Positions 8,472 through 14,820 of a stretch of 64,000 nucleotides of DNA are shown here, one piece after another. The notes beneath the pieces are model-generated. The model was not told the origin of the DNA. It saw only the letters and a program-made list of their open reading frames with translations, and made no database searches. Location of the stretch: the NCBI RefSeq assembly GCF_022695515.1, contig NZ_JALDPT010000024.1, positions 1-64,000 on the forward strand. The letters run 5' to 3'. How positions within the stretch are numbered: the stretch's first letter is position 1; every line of letters begins with the position of its first letter. This DNA is from Phenylobacterium aquaticum (GTDB lineage Bacteria; Pseudomonadota; Alphaproteobacteria; Caulobacterales; Caulobacteraceae). The position numbers were made by a program, and so were the translations under genes.

Positions 8472-9326
8472 TCAGTAGACGATGGGCGCCGGCTTGGCCG
8501 GATAGTGCTCGCAATTGTCCTCGGTCCAGCGCATGCCGCGCCGGGCCAGGTCGGCCTTCTCCCGCTCGATGTCGGGATTGTCCAGGCAGGGCAGGATCTT
8601 GGTCATTGGGATCTGCTGCTGGGCTGAGAGCGCCAGGACGAACTTGGCCAGGCTCTGCTTCATCATCTGAAAGTCGGCCTGCTTGGCCCGGGTCAGGCCG
8701 TCGCGGGCGCCGAAGCCTCGCGTGGCCAGGTCGCCCTCGCGGGCGTGGGCGCGCACCTCGGCGTTGCGGCCGAAGGTGTTGGGCGAGGCGATATAGTTGG
8801 ACGGCGAGGCGAGGTTGGCGGCGACGAGCGGCGCGCCGATCACGCTGTAGGCCAGGATCGCGTCATCCTCGTTCAGCCCGACGAAGCGGGCGCTGAAGCC
8901 CGCGTCGACCGTGCTGGTGAAGGCGACGCGGCCCGTGCGGCGCTCGACGATGCGATAGACCGCCCGGCTGCGGCTGTCGAAATCGGTCCCGAACACCGAG
9001 CCCTTGAGGTCGACGAACTCGATCTGCAGGCCATAGCGGGCGGCGACCGGCGTCGGCGCCATCATGCCGGACTCGACCAGCAGCTTCTCCACCTGCGGGC
9101 GGAAGGCCTTCTGGTTGGCCTCGGCGAACCAGAAGGAGTGCTGCGACATGCCGGAGATGTAGTCGAGCACCACGGTGTGGGCGAGCGGGTGGGTCGGCGG
9201 CACCGAGAAGGTCAGGGCGTTGGCCACCGGCGGCGACTGCAGGGCGAGCGCCGTCTGGTGGGAGGCGCAGGAGGCCAGTCCCAGGCTCGATACGGCCACA
9301 AGGCCCAGCAACCAGCGCATGCGCAT
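8472..9326 (-). CDS. Lipoprotein of unknown function
   Basis: 284 residues. The N-terminus MRMRWLLGLVAVSSLGLASC ends in a lipobox (LASC) with Cys20 as lipidation site. The mature part is mixed alpha/beta (YGLQIEFVDLKGSVFGTDFDSRSRAVYRIVERRTG), reminiscent of outer-membrane-associated lipoproteins, and ends with a conserved-looking CLDNPDIEREKADLARRG segment. A second Met at position 3 is an equally possible start. The role is not known. Confidence 0.7.
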   Translation of the reverse strand: MRMRWLLGLVAVSSLGLASCASHQTALALQSPPVANALTFSVPPTHPLAHTVVLDYISGMSQHSFWFAEANQKAFRPQVEKLLVESGMMAPTPVAARYGLQIEFVDLKGSVFGTDFDSRSRAVYRIVERRTGRVAFTSTVDAGFSARFVGLNEDDAILAYSVIGAPLVAANLASPSNYIASPNTFGRNAEVRAHAREGDLATRGFGARDGLTRAKQADFQMMKQSLAKFVLALSAQQQIPMTKILPCLDNPDIEREKADLARRGMRWTEDNCEHYPAKPAPIVY

Positions 9327-9447
9327 TCCCCCTGCTCATCCGCCTCTAACGCGCTCATGGATAACGGAAGATTACGCGCGCGCCCTGTCGGGGCGGGCCG
9401 TATCGCCGCGTCTTCCAGTTGACCGCCCACCCCGATAAGGTTCGCTC

Positions 9448-10080
9448 ATGTCCATCCTGCGCCCCATCGCCGCCCTGTGCGGCCTGCTCGCCGCCCTGAC
9501 CTTCGCCGGTCTCGCCCAGGCCGCCTGTCCCACGGGCCTGCCGCCCGGGGTCTATTGCGGCGACAAGGATCCCGCCGCCGCCGTGGCCGGGACCTACAAG
9601 CTCGATCCGGGCCATGCCGGCGTCATCGCCCGGGTCTCGCACATCGGCTATTCGATGAGCATCTTCCGGTTCGACACCGCCCAGGCGACCCTGGTCTGGG
9701 ATCCGGACCACCTGGACAAATCCAGCTTCAACGCCGCGGTCGACACCGGCTCGGTGGCGACCAATGTGCCGGGCTTCGCCAAGGAGATCGCCGGCACCTA
9801 TCTGAAGTCGGCCGACTTCCCGAAGGCGACCTTTGTCTCGACAGCCTTCCGCCGCACCGACCCCCTGCATGGCGAGATCGACGGCCAGTTCACCCTGCTG
9901 GGCAAGACCAAGCCGGTGACCTTCAAGGTCGAGCTGATCGGCGCCGGCAAGGGTTTCGGCCATCCGCGCCTGGGCGCCCAGGCGATCGCCTGGATCAACC
10001 CCCAGGACTACGGCATGTCGCCCTTCTTCCTCGACCCGATCCAGCTGGTGATCGACGCCGAGTTCGAACGCACGACCTGA
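9448..10080 (+). CDS. YceI-family periplasmic lipid-binding protein
   Basis: 210 residues with a cleavable signal peptide (1-26, ending AQA-ACPTG). The mature domain has the YceI lipocalin-like barrel pattern: YKLDPGHAGVIARVSHIGYS at the start, SADFPKATFVS in the middle and GKTKPVTFKVELIGAGKG near the end. Family members bind long isoprenoids or amphiphiles in the periplasm. It is followed 26 bp later by a GST gene. Confidence 0.88.
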   Translation: MSILRPIAALCGLLAALTFAGLAQAACPTGLPPGVYCGDKDPAAAVAGTYKLDPGHAGVIARVSHIGYSMSIFRFDTAQATLVWDPDHLDKSSFNAAVDTGSVATNVPGFAKEIAGTYLKSADFPKATFVSTAFRRTDPLHGEIDGQFTLLGKTKPVTFKVELIGAGKGFGHPRLGAQAIAWINPQDYGMSPFFLDPIQLVIDAEFERTT

Positions 10081-10105
10081 TCCTCCAACCGCGGAGCCCC
10101 CCGCC

Positions 10106-10744
10106 ATGATGCTGATCGGTCAGTACGATTCGCCCTTCGTGCGGCGGGTGGCGATCGCGCTTCGGCTCTACGCCATCCCCTATGACCACAAGCCCTGGTC
10201 CACCTTCGGGGACGCGGAGACCATCGCCGCCTACAACCCCTTGATCCGGGTGCCGACCGTGGTGTTCGACGACGGCGTCGCCCTGATGGACTCTTTCGCC
10301 ATCCTGGAGACCCTGGACGAGATGGTGGGCCCGGACCGCGCCATGATCGCCGCGGCGGGCCCCGACCGCCGCCAGGCCTTCCGCCTCATCGCGCTCGCCG
10401 CCGGCGCCGCCGACAAGGCCGTCTCGCTGCTCTATGAGCGCGCCCTGCGCGGCGAGGCCCTGCAGATGTGGGTCGACCGCTGCCGCACCCAGGTGTCCGG
10501 CGCCCTCGACGCCCTTGAGGCCGCCCGCGCGTCGCGCACCACCCCCTGGCTGTTCGGCGACCGGATCGGCCATGCCGATATCATCCTGGCGACCATGCTG
10601 CGCTTCGTCCGCGAGGCCCTTCCCGGCGTCTTCGATCTCGCCGCCTGGCCGGCCATCTCCGCCCACGCAACGACCTGCGAGGCCCTGCCGGTCTTCCAGG
10701 AGATCAGCCAGCCCTACCACCTGGTGAAGCCGGGGGAGGGATGA
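10106..10744 (+). CDS. Glutathione S-transferase family protein
   Basis: 212 residues. The N-terminal thioredoxin-like domain holds the catalytic Ser region (GQYDSPFVRRVAI, about residues 5-17) and the cis-Pro strand IRVPTVVFDDG. The C-terminal helical domain contains GDRIGHADIILATML, the usual N-capping box. The specific substrate is not predictable. It is the last ordinary gene before the RtcB/Ro60 island. Confidence 0.87.
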   Translation: MMLIGQYDSPFVRRVAIALRLYAIPYDHKPWSTFGDAETIAAYNPLIRVPTVVFDDGVALMDSFAILETLDEMVGPDRAMIAAAGPDRRQAFRLIALAAGAADKAVSLLYERALRGEALQMWVDRCRTQVSGALDALEAARASRTTPWLFGDRIGHADIILATMLRFVREALPGVFDLAAWPAISAHATTCEALPVFQEISQPYHLVKPGEG

Positions 10745-10877
10745 TCCTGCCCCGGGTTCGCTCATGGCGTGTCATTTGGGCCACAACCATGGGCTGTTCG
10801 GTCGGCGAGGTTAACCTTGGTCTTGCCGGCTGCGGGTCGTCATGACACACGCCGCGCTCCCGAAAGGACCCACGACC

Positions 10878-10973
10878 ATGGCCTGCAAGCCAGCCAAAGA
10901 GATGAACGTCCGCAGCTTCGACTATCAGGTCGAGGGTCTGCGCGCGCGCGTCCGGAGGAAGGCTTCGAGCTAG
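10878..10973 (+). CDS. Small ORF of 31 residues upstream of rtcB
   Basis: Encodes MACKPAKEMNV..., 31 residues, with an AAAGGA ribosome site about 8 bp before the ATG. The C-terminal half is strongly basic (LRARVRRKASS). It sits alone in the 353-bp gap before rtcB and is followed by a strong hairpin at 11001-11035, so it could be a short regulatory or leader peptide of the island. No homologue is recognised and coding status is uncertain; only the ribosome site, composition and position support it. Confidence 0.4.
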   Translation: MACKPAKEMNVRSFDYQVEGLRARVRRKASS

Positions 10974-11000
10974 GTCGGCGATCCGATCTGGACTGTACGA

Positions 11001-11035
11001 AGGAACCCCTCCCGGCCCGGCCTGGAGGGGTTCCT
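11001..11035 (+). terminator. Strong hairpin between small ORF and rtcB
   Basis: A perfect 12-bp stem (AGGAACCCCTCC / GGAGGGGTTCCT) with an 11-nt loop, followed by CGTTT. It likely ends the short upstream transcript or attenuates read-through into rtcB, whose start is 63 bp further on. Confidence 0.7.
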
Positions 11036-11097
11036 CGTTTCTGGGGCTCCGTTCAGCCGCGACGCCGGGAGGGGCAGAGCAAAGAAGGGGGAACCCC

Positions 11098-12315
11098 ATG
11101 AGCGGGTTCGATCTGATTGAAAGCGACGGCCGGCCGATCAAGGCCTGGACCAAGGGGGTGCCGATCGAGGAATCGGCGCTCGCCCAGCTGCGCAATGTGG
11201 CCAGCCTGCCGTTCATCCACAGCCACGTCGCGGTGATGCCCGACGTGCACTGGGGCAAGGGCGCGACCGTGGGCTCGGTGATCGTCACCTCCGGCGCCAT
11301 CATCCCGGCGGCGGTGGGGGTCGACATCGGCTGCGGCATGATGGCGGTGCGGACCTCGATCCGCGCCGAGCAGCTGCCCGACAACCTGTCGGGGATCCGC
11401 TCGGCCATCGAAGCCGCCGTGCCCCATGGCCGGACCGACAATGGCGGTCGCAATGACGTGGGCGCCCATGCCGGCGACCCGCCCGACCTGGCCAAGGCCA
11501 AGTGGGCGGAGCTGGCGGACGGCTATGCGGCGGTGATCGACAAGCATCCCAAGGCGGCGCACCCGCGGGGTCTCGGCCACCTGGGCACGCTGGGCACGGG
11601 CAACCACTTCATCGAGCTGTGCCTCGACGAAGCCGGTGACGTGTGGGTGATGCTGCACTCCGGCTCTCGGGGCGTCGGCAACCGGTTTGGCAGCTACTTC
11701 ATCGAGCACGCCAAGCACGATATGCGCCGGTGGTTCATCAACCTGCCCGACGCCGACCTGGCCTATTTCCCGGAAGGCTCGGACGGCTTCGTCGACTACA
11801 TCCGCGCGGTGAGTTGGGCGCAGAAATACGCCGCGGCCAACCGCGAGGTGATGATGGACCAGGTGCTGGGCGTTCTGCGCGCGGCCTTCCCGGATCTGTG
11901 GACGACGGAGAGCGCGGTGAACTGCCACCACAACTACGTCACCACCGAAACCCACTTCGGCAAGAAGGTGTTCGTGACCCGCAAGGGCGCGGTGCGGGCG
12001 GGCGAAGGCGACCTGGGCATCATCCCGGGCTCCATGGGCGCACGAAGCTTCATCGTGCGCGGCAAGGGGAACGCCCAGTCCTTCTGCACCTGCTCGCACG
12101 GCGCCGGCCGGGCCATGAGCCGGGCCGAAGCCAAGCGGCGGTTCAGCCTCGACGACCACATCGCCGCTACGGCGGGGGTGGAGTGCCGCAAGGACGCCGA
12201 GGTGATCGACGAAACGCCGATGGCCTACAAGGACATCGACGCGGTGATGGCCGCCCAGGCCGACCTGGTCGAGGTGGTCCACACCCTGCGCCAGGTCGTG
12301 TGCGTGAAGGGGTGA
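11098..12315 (+). CDS. rtcB: RtcB, 3'-phosphate/5'-OH RNA ligase
   Basis: 405 residues, the length of E. coli RtcB. It joins RNA 2',3'-cyclic phosphate or 3'-phosphate ends to 5'-OH ends using GTP and Mn2+. The active site is complete: Asp76/Cys79 (GVDIGCGM), Asn169/His170 (GTGNHFIE), His187 (MLHSGSRG), His277/278 (CHHNY) and the guanylylated His334 (CSHGAGRAMSR). The start has a purine-rich GAAGGGGGA site. No RtcA cyclase, archease or RtcR activator gene is nearby. The downstream block of structured RNAs and the Ro60 gene suggests roles in tRNA or ncRNA repair. Confidence 0.96.
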   Translation: MSGFDLIESDGRPIKAWTKGVPIEESALAQLRNVASLPFIHSHVAVMPDVHWGKGATVGSVIVTSGAIIPAAVGVDIGCGMMAVRTSIRAEQLPDNLSGIRSAIEAAVPHGRTDNGGRNDVGAHAGDPPDLAKAKWAELADGYAAVIDKHPKAAHPRGLGHLGTLGTGNHFIELCLDEAGDVWVMLHSGSRGVGNRFGSYFIEHAKHDMRRWFINLPDADLAYFPEGSDGFVDYIRAVSWAQKYAAANREVMMDQVLGVLRAAFPDLWTTESAVNCHHNYVTTETHFGKKVFVTRKGAVRAGEGDLGIIPGSMGARSFIVRGKGNAQSFCTCSHGAGRAMSRAEAKRRFSLDDHIAATAGVECRKDAEVIDETPMAYKDIDAVMAAQADLVEVVHTLRQVVCVKG

Positions 12316-12321
12316 GACGCG

Positions 12322-12346
12322 ACGGCCCGCCGTTCAGGCGGGCCGT
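12322..12346 (+). terminator. rtcB-proximal hairpin
   Basis: A 10-bp perfect stem ACGGCCCGCC / GGCGGGCCGT with a 5-nt loop, 7 bp after the rtcB stop. No T-run follows. A second perfect hairpin begins only 3 bp later. Confidence 0.65.
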
Positions 12347-12348
12347 AT

Positions 12349-12374
12349 GCGATCGTGAACGCTTTCACGATCGC
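12349..12374 (+). other. Second tandem hairpin after rtcB
   Basis: An 11-bp perfect stem GCGATCGTGAA / TTCACGATCGC with a CGCT loop, directly after the first hairpin. The pair may insulate rtcB from the RNA block or stabilise the rtcB 3' end. There is no poly-T tail. Confidence 0.55.
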
Positions 12375-12439
12375 CGCGTCGAACGCCCGAAGCGCCAGCG
12401 GAGGGCCGGAAGAGACGCGACAAGAAAAGTCAGATTTCG

Positions 12440-12470
12440 TGTTGCATTATGCAACATATGCGGATATCAG
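12440..12470 (+). promoter_or_regulatory. Promoter of Y-RNA block, copy 1, with palindrome
   Basis: The palindrome GTTGCATTATGCAAC (12441-12455; 17 bp with flanks) covers a -35-like TTGCAT (12442-12447). A 17-bp spacer leads to the -10-like TATCAG (12465-12470). The predicted start near 12477 falls on the first base of a UUCG hairpin. The same palindrome, spacing and -10 recur at 12999-13028. The palindrome is placed to act as an operator over the -35 box. Confidence 0.7.
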
Positions 12471-12476
12471 ACCGGC

Positions 12477-12622
12477 CTCGTCGCTTCGGCGGCGAGAGAT
12501 GTTGGCGGCGTAGGGCACGAATACTTCGTGTCGCGGGTTCGAATCCCGTCACGGGATGCAAATTCCGTGTAGCTCAGCCCGGTAGAGCAGAAACCGCGCG
12601 CCCGCCTGTACCCCAGCATCTC
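12477..12622 (+). ncRNA. Y-RNA-like RNA A with permuted tRNA mimic
   Basis: Starts with an 8-bp UUCG hairpin (12477-12496). The outer helix AGATGTTGG/CCAGCATCT (12497-12505 with 12613-12621) leads to an internal loop (C12506 opposite TGTACC), GGC/GCC (12507-12509 with 12604-12606), a GTA bulge (12510-12512) and GGGC/GCCC. Inside is a circularly permuted tRNA-like module: T-arm 12533-12549 with TTCGAAT loop, an 8-bp acceptor-like stem capped by GCAA (12550-12569), then TA and a D-arm 12572-12588 with GG and a 4-bp stem. Published bacterial Y RNAs have this plan, with the Ro-binding stem replacing the anticodon arm. Confidence 0.8.
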
Positions 12623-12759
12623 GACGACAGTGGCGTAGAGATCGGCTTCATCGTTGGACCCTGGTGTCGCGGGTTCGAATCCCGCCGGAGGGCGCAAGCT
12701 CGCCGTAGCTTAGTTGGAAAAGCTCCGGGCTGCCGGTCTCGCCTGTTCCCTGTCGTCGA
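12621..12759 (+). ncRNA. Y-RNA-like RNA B with permuted tRNA mimic
   Basis: A 10-bp perfect outer helix TCGACGACAG/CTGTCGTCGA (12621-12630 with 12750-12759), internal loop T12631 opposite TGTTCC, GGC/GCC (12632-12634 with 12741-12743), a GTA bulge (12635-12637) and a 9-bp helix GAGATCGGC/GCCGGTCTC. The tRNA-like module has a T-arm 12669-12685 (TTCGAAT), an acceptor-like stem with GCAA loop (12686-12705, one A-G mismatch), then TA and a D-arm 12708-12723. It shares its unpaired bases with RNA A while the helices differ. It directly abuts RNA A, so both may come from one precursor starting near 12477. Confidence 0.78.
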
Positions 12760-12775
12760 CCCCAGCGCCAGGCTG

Positions 12776-12833
12776 GCCTGTGGGATCCGGAAGCGGCGGG
12801 CTTGGAACCGCGCGCACGGATCAACAAACAGGC
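12776..12833 (+). other. Structured spacer between RNA B and RNA D
   Basis: Nested inverted repeats GCCTGT/ACAGGC (12776-12781 with 12828-12833), GATCCG/CGGATC (12784-12789 with 12817-12822) and GCGG/CCGC (12793-12796 with 12808-12811). It looks like a folded RNA arm but lacks the internal-loop motif of the four modules. Confidence 0.4.
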
Positions 12834-12850
12834 TTGGCCGACGTGCTGGC

Positions 12851-12998
12851 GGTGACGTCGTCCGCGGTGGCGATGATCCCGGATTCATCGCTCCAAACCC
12901 GTGGGCGGCCAGAGTCCAAGCTGAGGTCTGACGTGGCGAGCGTCGGCGGAAGCGCCCCCCGGGATCGCATATTCCCCGCGGACGACGTCATCATTTTT
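12851..12998 (+). ncRNA. Y-RNA-like RNA D, no tRNA mimic seen
   Basis: A 15-bp perfect outer helix (12853-12867 with 12976-12990), extendable to 17 bp, encloses the shared motif: T12868 opposite TATTCC (12970-12975), GGC opposite GCA, a GAT bulge (12872-12874) and a perfect 8-bp inner helix GATCCCGG/CCGGGATC (12875-12882 with 12959-12966). The 3' strand of the outer helix is followed by ATTTTT (12993-12998), which could end the transcript. A competing 7-bp hairpin GCGATGA/TCATCGC lies at 12870-12891. The inner part (12883-12958) has no clear T- or D-arm. Confidence 0.65.
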
Positions 12999-13028
12999 GT
13001 TGCATTATGCAACAAGACGGACTATCAA
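12999..13028 (+). promoter_or_regulatory. Promoter of RNA C, copy 2, with palindrome
   Basis: A second exact copy of GTTGCATTATGCAAC (12999-13013; symmetric to 19 bp with flanks) covers TTGCAT (13000-13005). A 17-bp spacer leads to TATCAA (13023-13028). The predicted start near 13035 coincides with the first base of the GTCCTG/CAGGAC helix of RNA C. It sits 235 bp before the rsr start codon, so it may also drive rsr. Confidence 0.7.
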
Positions 13029-13034
13029 GATCGT

Positions 13035-13233
13035 GTCCTGGCGATCGCGATTGATCGGTGCGGTTTGAGCCGCGTCGCTCCGGCGCGTTCGGCAGGACCC
13101 AATCTGGGGGCGAAGAGAACGAATACTTCGATGGTTAAGGCTGCAAAGCTGAGCGGGTTCGAAACCCGCGTCCCGACGTAAGGCCGAAGGGTCGATCGTC
13201 GGGAGAGGCGTTCTCGCCCTTTCCCCGGATTGG
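13035..13233 (+). ncRNA. Y-RNA-like RNA C, directly upstream of rsr
   Basis: A 5' domain closed by GTCCTG/CAGGAC (13035-13040 with 13093-13098) is followed by the shared module: CCAATCTGG/CCGGATTGG (13099-13107 with 13225-13233), G13108 opposite CTTTCC, GGC/GCC, a GAA bulge (13112-13114) and a perfect 7-bp GAGAACG/CGTTCTC (13115-13121 with 13209-13215). Inside are a D-arm-like hairpin (13124-13139), a GCAA hairpin (about 13140-13150), a T-arm 13153-13169 (TTCGAAA) and a long hairpin TCCCGACG/CGTCGGGA (13171-13204). The order is D-like then T, unlike RNAs A and B. It shares ACGAATACTTCG with RNA A. It ends 30 bp before rsr and could be its leader. Confidence 0.7.
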
Positions 13234-13263
13234 CCCTTTCAACGACGTCAGGAGGTTGGCGCC

Positions 13264-14583
13264 ATGCGTTTCAACATCTTTTCCCCGCGCCCGGGCGTCA
13301 CGCACGAAGGCGCTCCGGCCGCGATCCTCTCGGCCGAACAGAAGCTGCGCCGGTCGGTGCTGTCCTGCCTCCTGTGGGAGAGCGAGTTCTATGAGGACGG
13401 CGAGACCATCGCCGACCGCATGTCCGCTCTGGCCGCCGAACTCGATCCCGCGATCGTCGCGGCGCTCGCCGTCGAGGCGCGCGAGCGCTTCAATCTGCGC
13501 CACGCGCCGCTGATGCTGCTGTCCGTCCTGGTTCGCACCGGGTCTGGGACCTCGCTGGTCTCGGAGACCATCGAGCGCGTCATCCAGCGCGCCGACGAGA
13601 TGTCGGAGTTCCTGGCGCTCTATTGGCGCAACGGTCGTCGGCCGCTGACCAAGCAGATGAAGCGCGGCCTCGCCCGCGCCTTCGCCAAGTTCGACGGCTA
13701 TCAGCTCGCCAAGTACGATCGCGACGGCCCCGTGAAGCTGCGCGACGTGTTGTTCCTGGTTCACGCCAAGCCGAAGGACGAGGCTCAGGCCGCGCTCTGG
13801 AAGCAGGTGGCGAACCGTGACCTGCCGTCGCCGGACACCTGGGAAGTCGCCCTGTCGGGCGGCGCGGACAAGCGCGAGACCTTTGAGCGCCTGCTCGCCG
13901 AGCGCAAGCTTGGCTACCTGGCCCTGCTGCGGAACCTCCGCAACATGGATCAGGCGCAGGTCGACGAGGGTCTGGTGCGCGACGCGATCATCGCCCGGCG
14001 CGGCGCCGAGCGGGTGCTGCCGTTCCGCTATGTGGCGGCGGCGCGCGCCGCGCCGCGGTACGAGCCCTTCCTCGATCAGGCTCTGATGGAGGCGGTGCTT
14101 GCGGAGCCGGTGTTCGAAGGCCGCACGATTGTCCTGGTGGACGTGTCCCCCTCGATGAACGTGCGTCTGTCGGCGCGATCTGACCTCACCCGGATGGACG
14201 CCGCGGCCACCCTGGCCTCGATCGTTCCGGGCGATGTGCGGGTCTTCTCGTTCTCGAACGAAGTGGTTGAGGTGCCGGCTCGCCGCGGCATGGCCGGGGT
14301 CGATGCTGTCATCCGTTCGCAACCGAGCAACGGAACCCTGTTGGGTAAGGCGGTGGCGCATGTGAACCGGCTGCCGCACGACCGCCTGATCGTGATCACC
14401 GACGAACAGTCGCAAGATCCGGTTCCGGCGCCTAAGGCGGCCAAGGCCTACATGGTCAATGTGGCCAGCGCCCGCAACGGCGTTGGCTACGGCGACTGGA
14501 CCCGCATCGACGGCTTCTCGGAGTCGGTGCTGCGGTACATGCGCGAACACGAGGCCCCGCTGGCGGAGATCTCTCAGGCATGA
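13264..14583 (+). CDS. rsr: Ro60/Rsr ortholog (TROVE plus vWA domains)
   Basis: 439 residues. The N-terminal TROVE HEAT-repeat ring (about residues 20-280) binds misfolded RNA ends and Y RNA in known orthologs. The C-terminal von Willebrand A domain (about 287-435) has a complete metal site: Asp293-x-Ser295-x-Ser297 (DVSPS), Thr358 and Asp380 (VITDEQSQ). The start has a clear AGGAGG site. In Deinococcus and Salmonella, Rsr with a Y RNA tethers exonuclease PNPase and helps rRNA maturation and RNA decay under stress. Here rsr lies just downstream of four Y-RNA-like modules and rtcB. Its stop overlaps the start of the HTH gene. Confidence 0.93.
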   Translation: MRFNIFSPRPGVTHEGAPAAILSAEQKLRRSVLSCLLWESEFYEDGETIADRMSALAAELDPAIVAALAVEARERFNLRHAPLMLLSVLVRTGSGTSLVSETIERVIQRADEMSEFLALYWRNGRRPLTKQMKRGLARAFAKFDGYQLAKYDRDGPVKLRDVLFLVHAKPKDEAQAALWKQVANRDLPSPDTWEVALSGGADKRETFERLLAERKLGYLALLRNLRNMDQAQVDEGLVRDAIIARRGAERVLPFRYVAAARAAPRYEPFLDQALMEAVLAEPVFEGRTIVLVDVSPSMNVRLSARSDLTRMDAAATLASIVPGDVRVFSFSNEVVEVPARRGMAGVDAVIRSQPSNGTLLGKAVAHVNRLPHDRLIVITDEQSQDPVPAPKAAKAYMVNVASARNGVGYGDWTRIDGFSESVLRYMREHEAPLAEISQA

Positions 14584-14804
14584 CCCCTGAGGAGCTCCGT
14601 CTGGCGGCGATCCTTCTCTTCGGCGACCGGGGCTGGATGTCCCGGCTCGCCGAAGGGTTGGATGTCGACCGCTCGACGGTCTCGCGCTGGTTCGCCGGCC
14701 TGCCGATCCCGGGCCCGGTGGCCGCGGCCCTGCGCAGCTGGGTCAAGCTCTACGAACTGACCGGTGAGAAGCCGGAGGCGCTCAAGGTCACTGGGCGACG
14801 CTAG
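14580..14804 (+). CDS. Small HTH DNA-binding protein coupled to rsr
   Basis: 74 residues, overlapping the rsr stop by ATGA, so translation is likely coupled. The central segment (about residues 20-42, SRLAEGLDVDRSTVSRWFAG) is a Cro/XRE-like helix-turn-helix. The C-terminal helix (AALRSWVKLYELTGE) may dimerise. Its coupling to rsr and the two identical palindromes upstream of the RNA modules make it a candidate autoregulator of the island. A nucleic-acid-binding partner of Ro60 is the other option. Confidence 0.75.
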   Translation: MTPEELRLAAILLFGDRGWMSRLAEGLDVDRSTVSRWFAGLPIPGPVAAALRSWVKLYELTGEKPEALKVTGRR

Positions 14805-14820
14805 ATACTCAGCGCCGCCC

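Noticed and set aside
10745..11097. Sigma-54 promoter for rtcB as in the E. coli RtcR system
   Set aside because: The closest match, TGGTCTTGCCGGCTGC near 10818, has 11 bases between GG and GC instead of 10 and no RtcR gene is in the window.
12533..12723. Canonical tRNA genes suggested by T-arms and D-arms
   Set aside because: T-arm precedes D-arm, there is no anticodon arm and no 3' CCA end; the parts fit a permuted Y-RNA module instead.
12449..13181. Open reading frames of 60-160 codons across the RNA block on both strands
   Set aside because: They cross the promoter-like sites, T-arms and long inverted repeats, encode Arg/Gly-rich low-complexity sequence and lack ribosome sites; the RNA structure explains the interval better.
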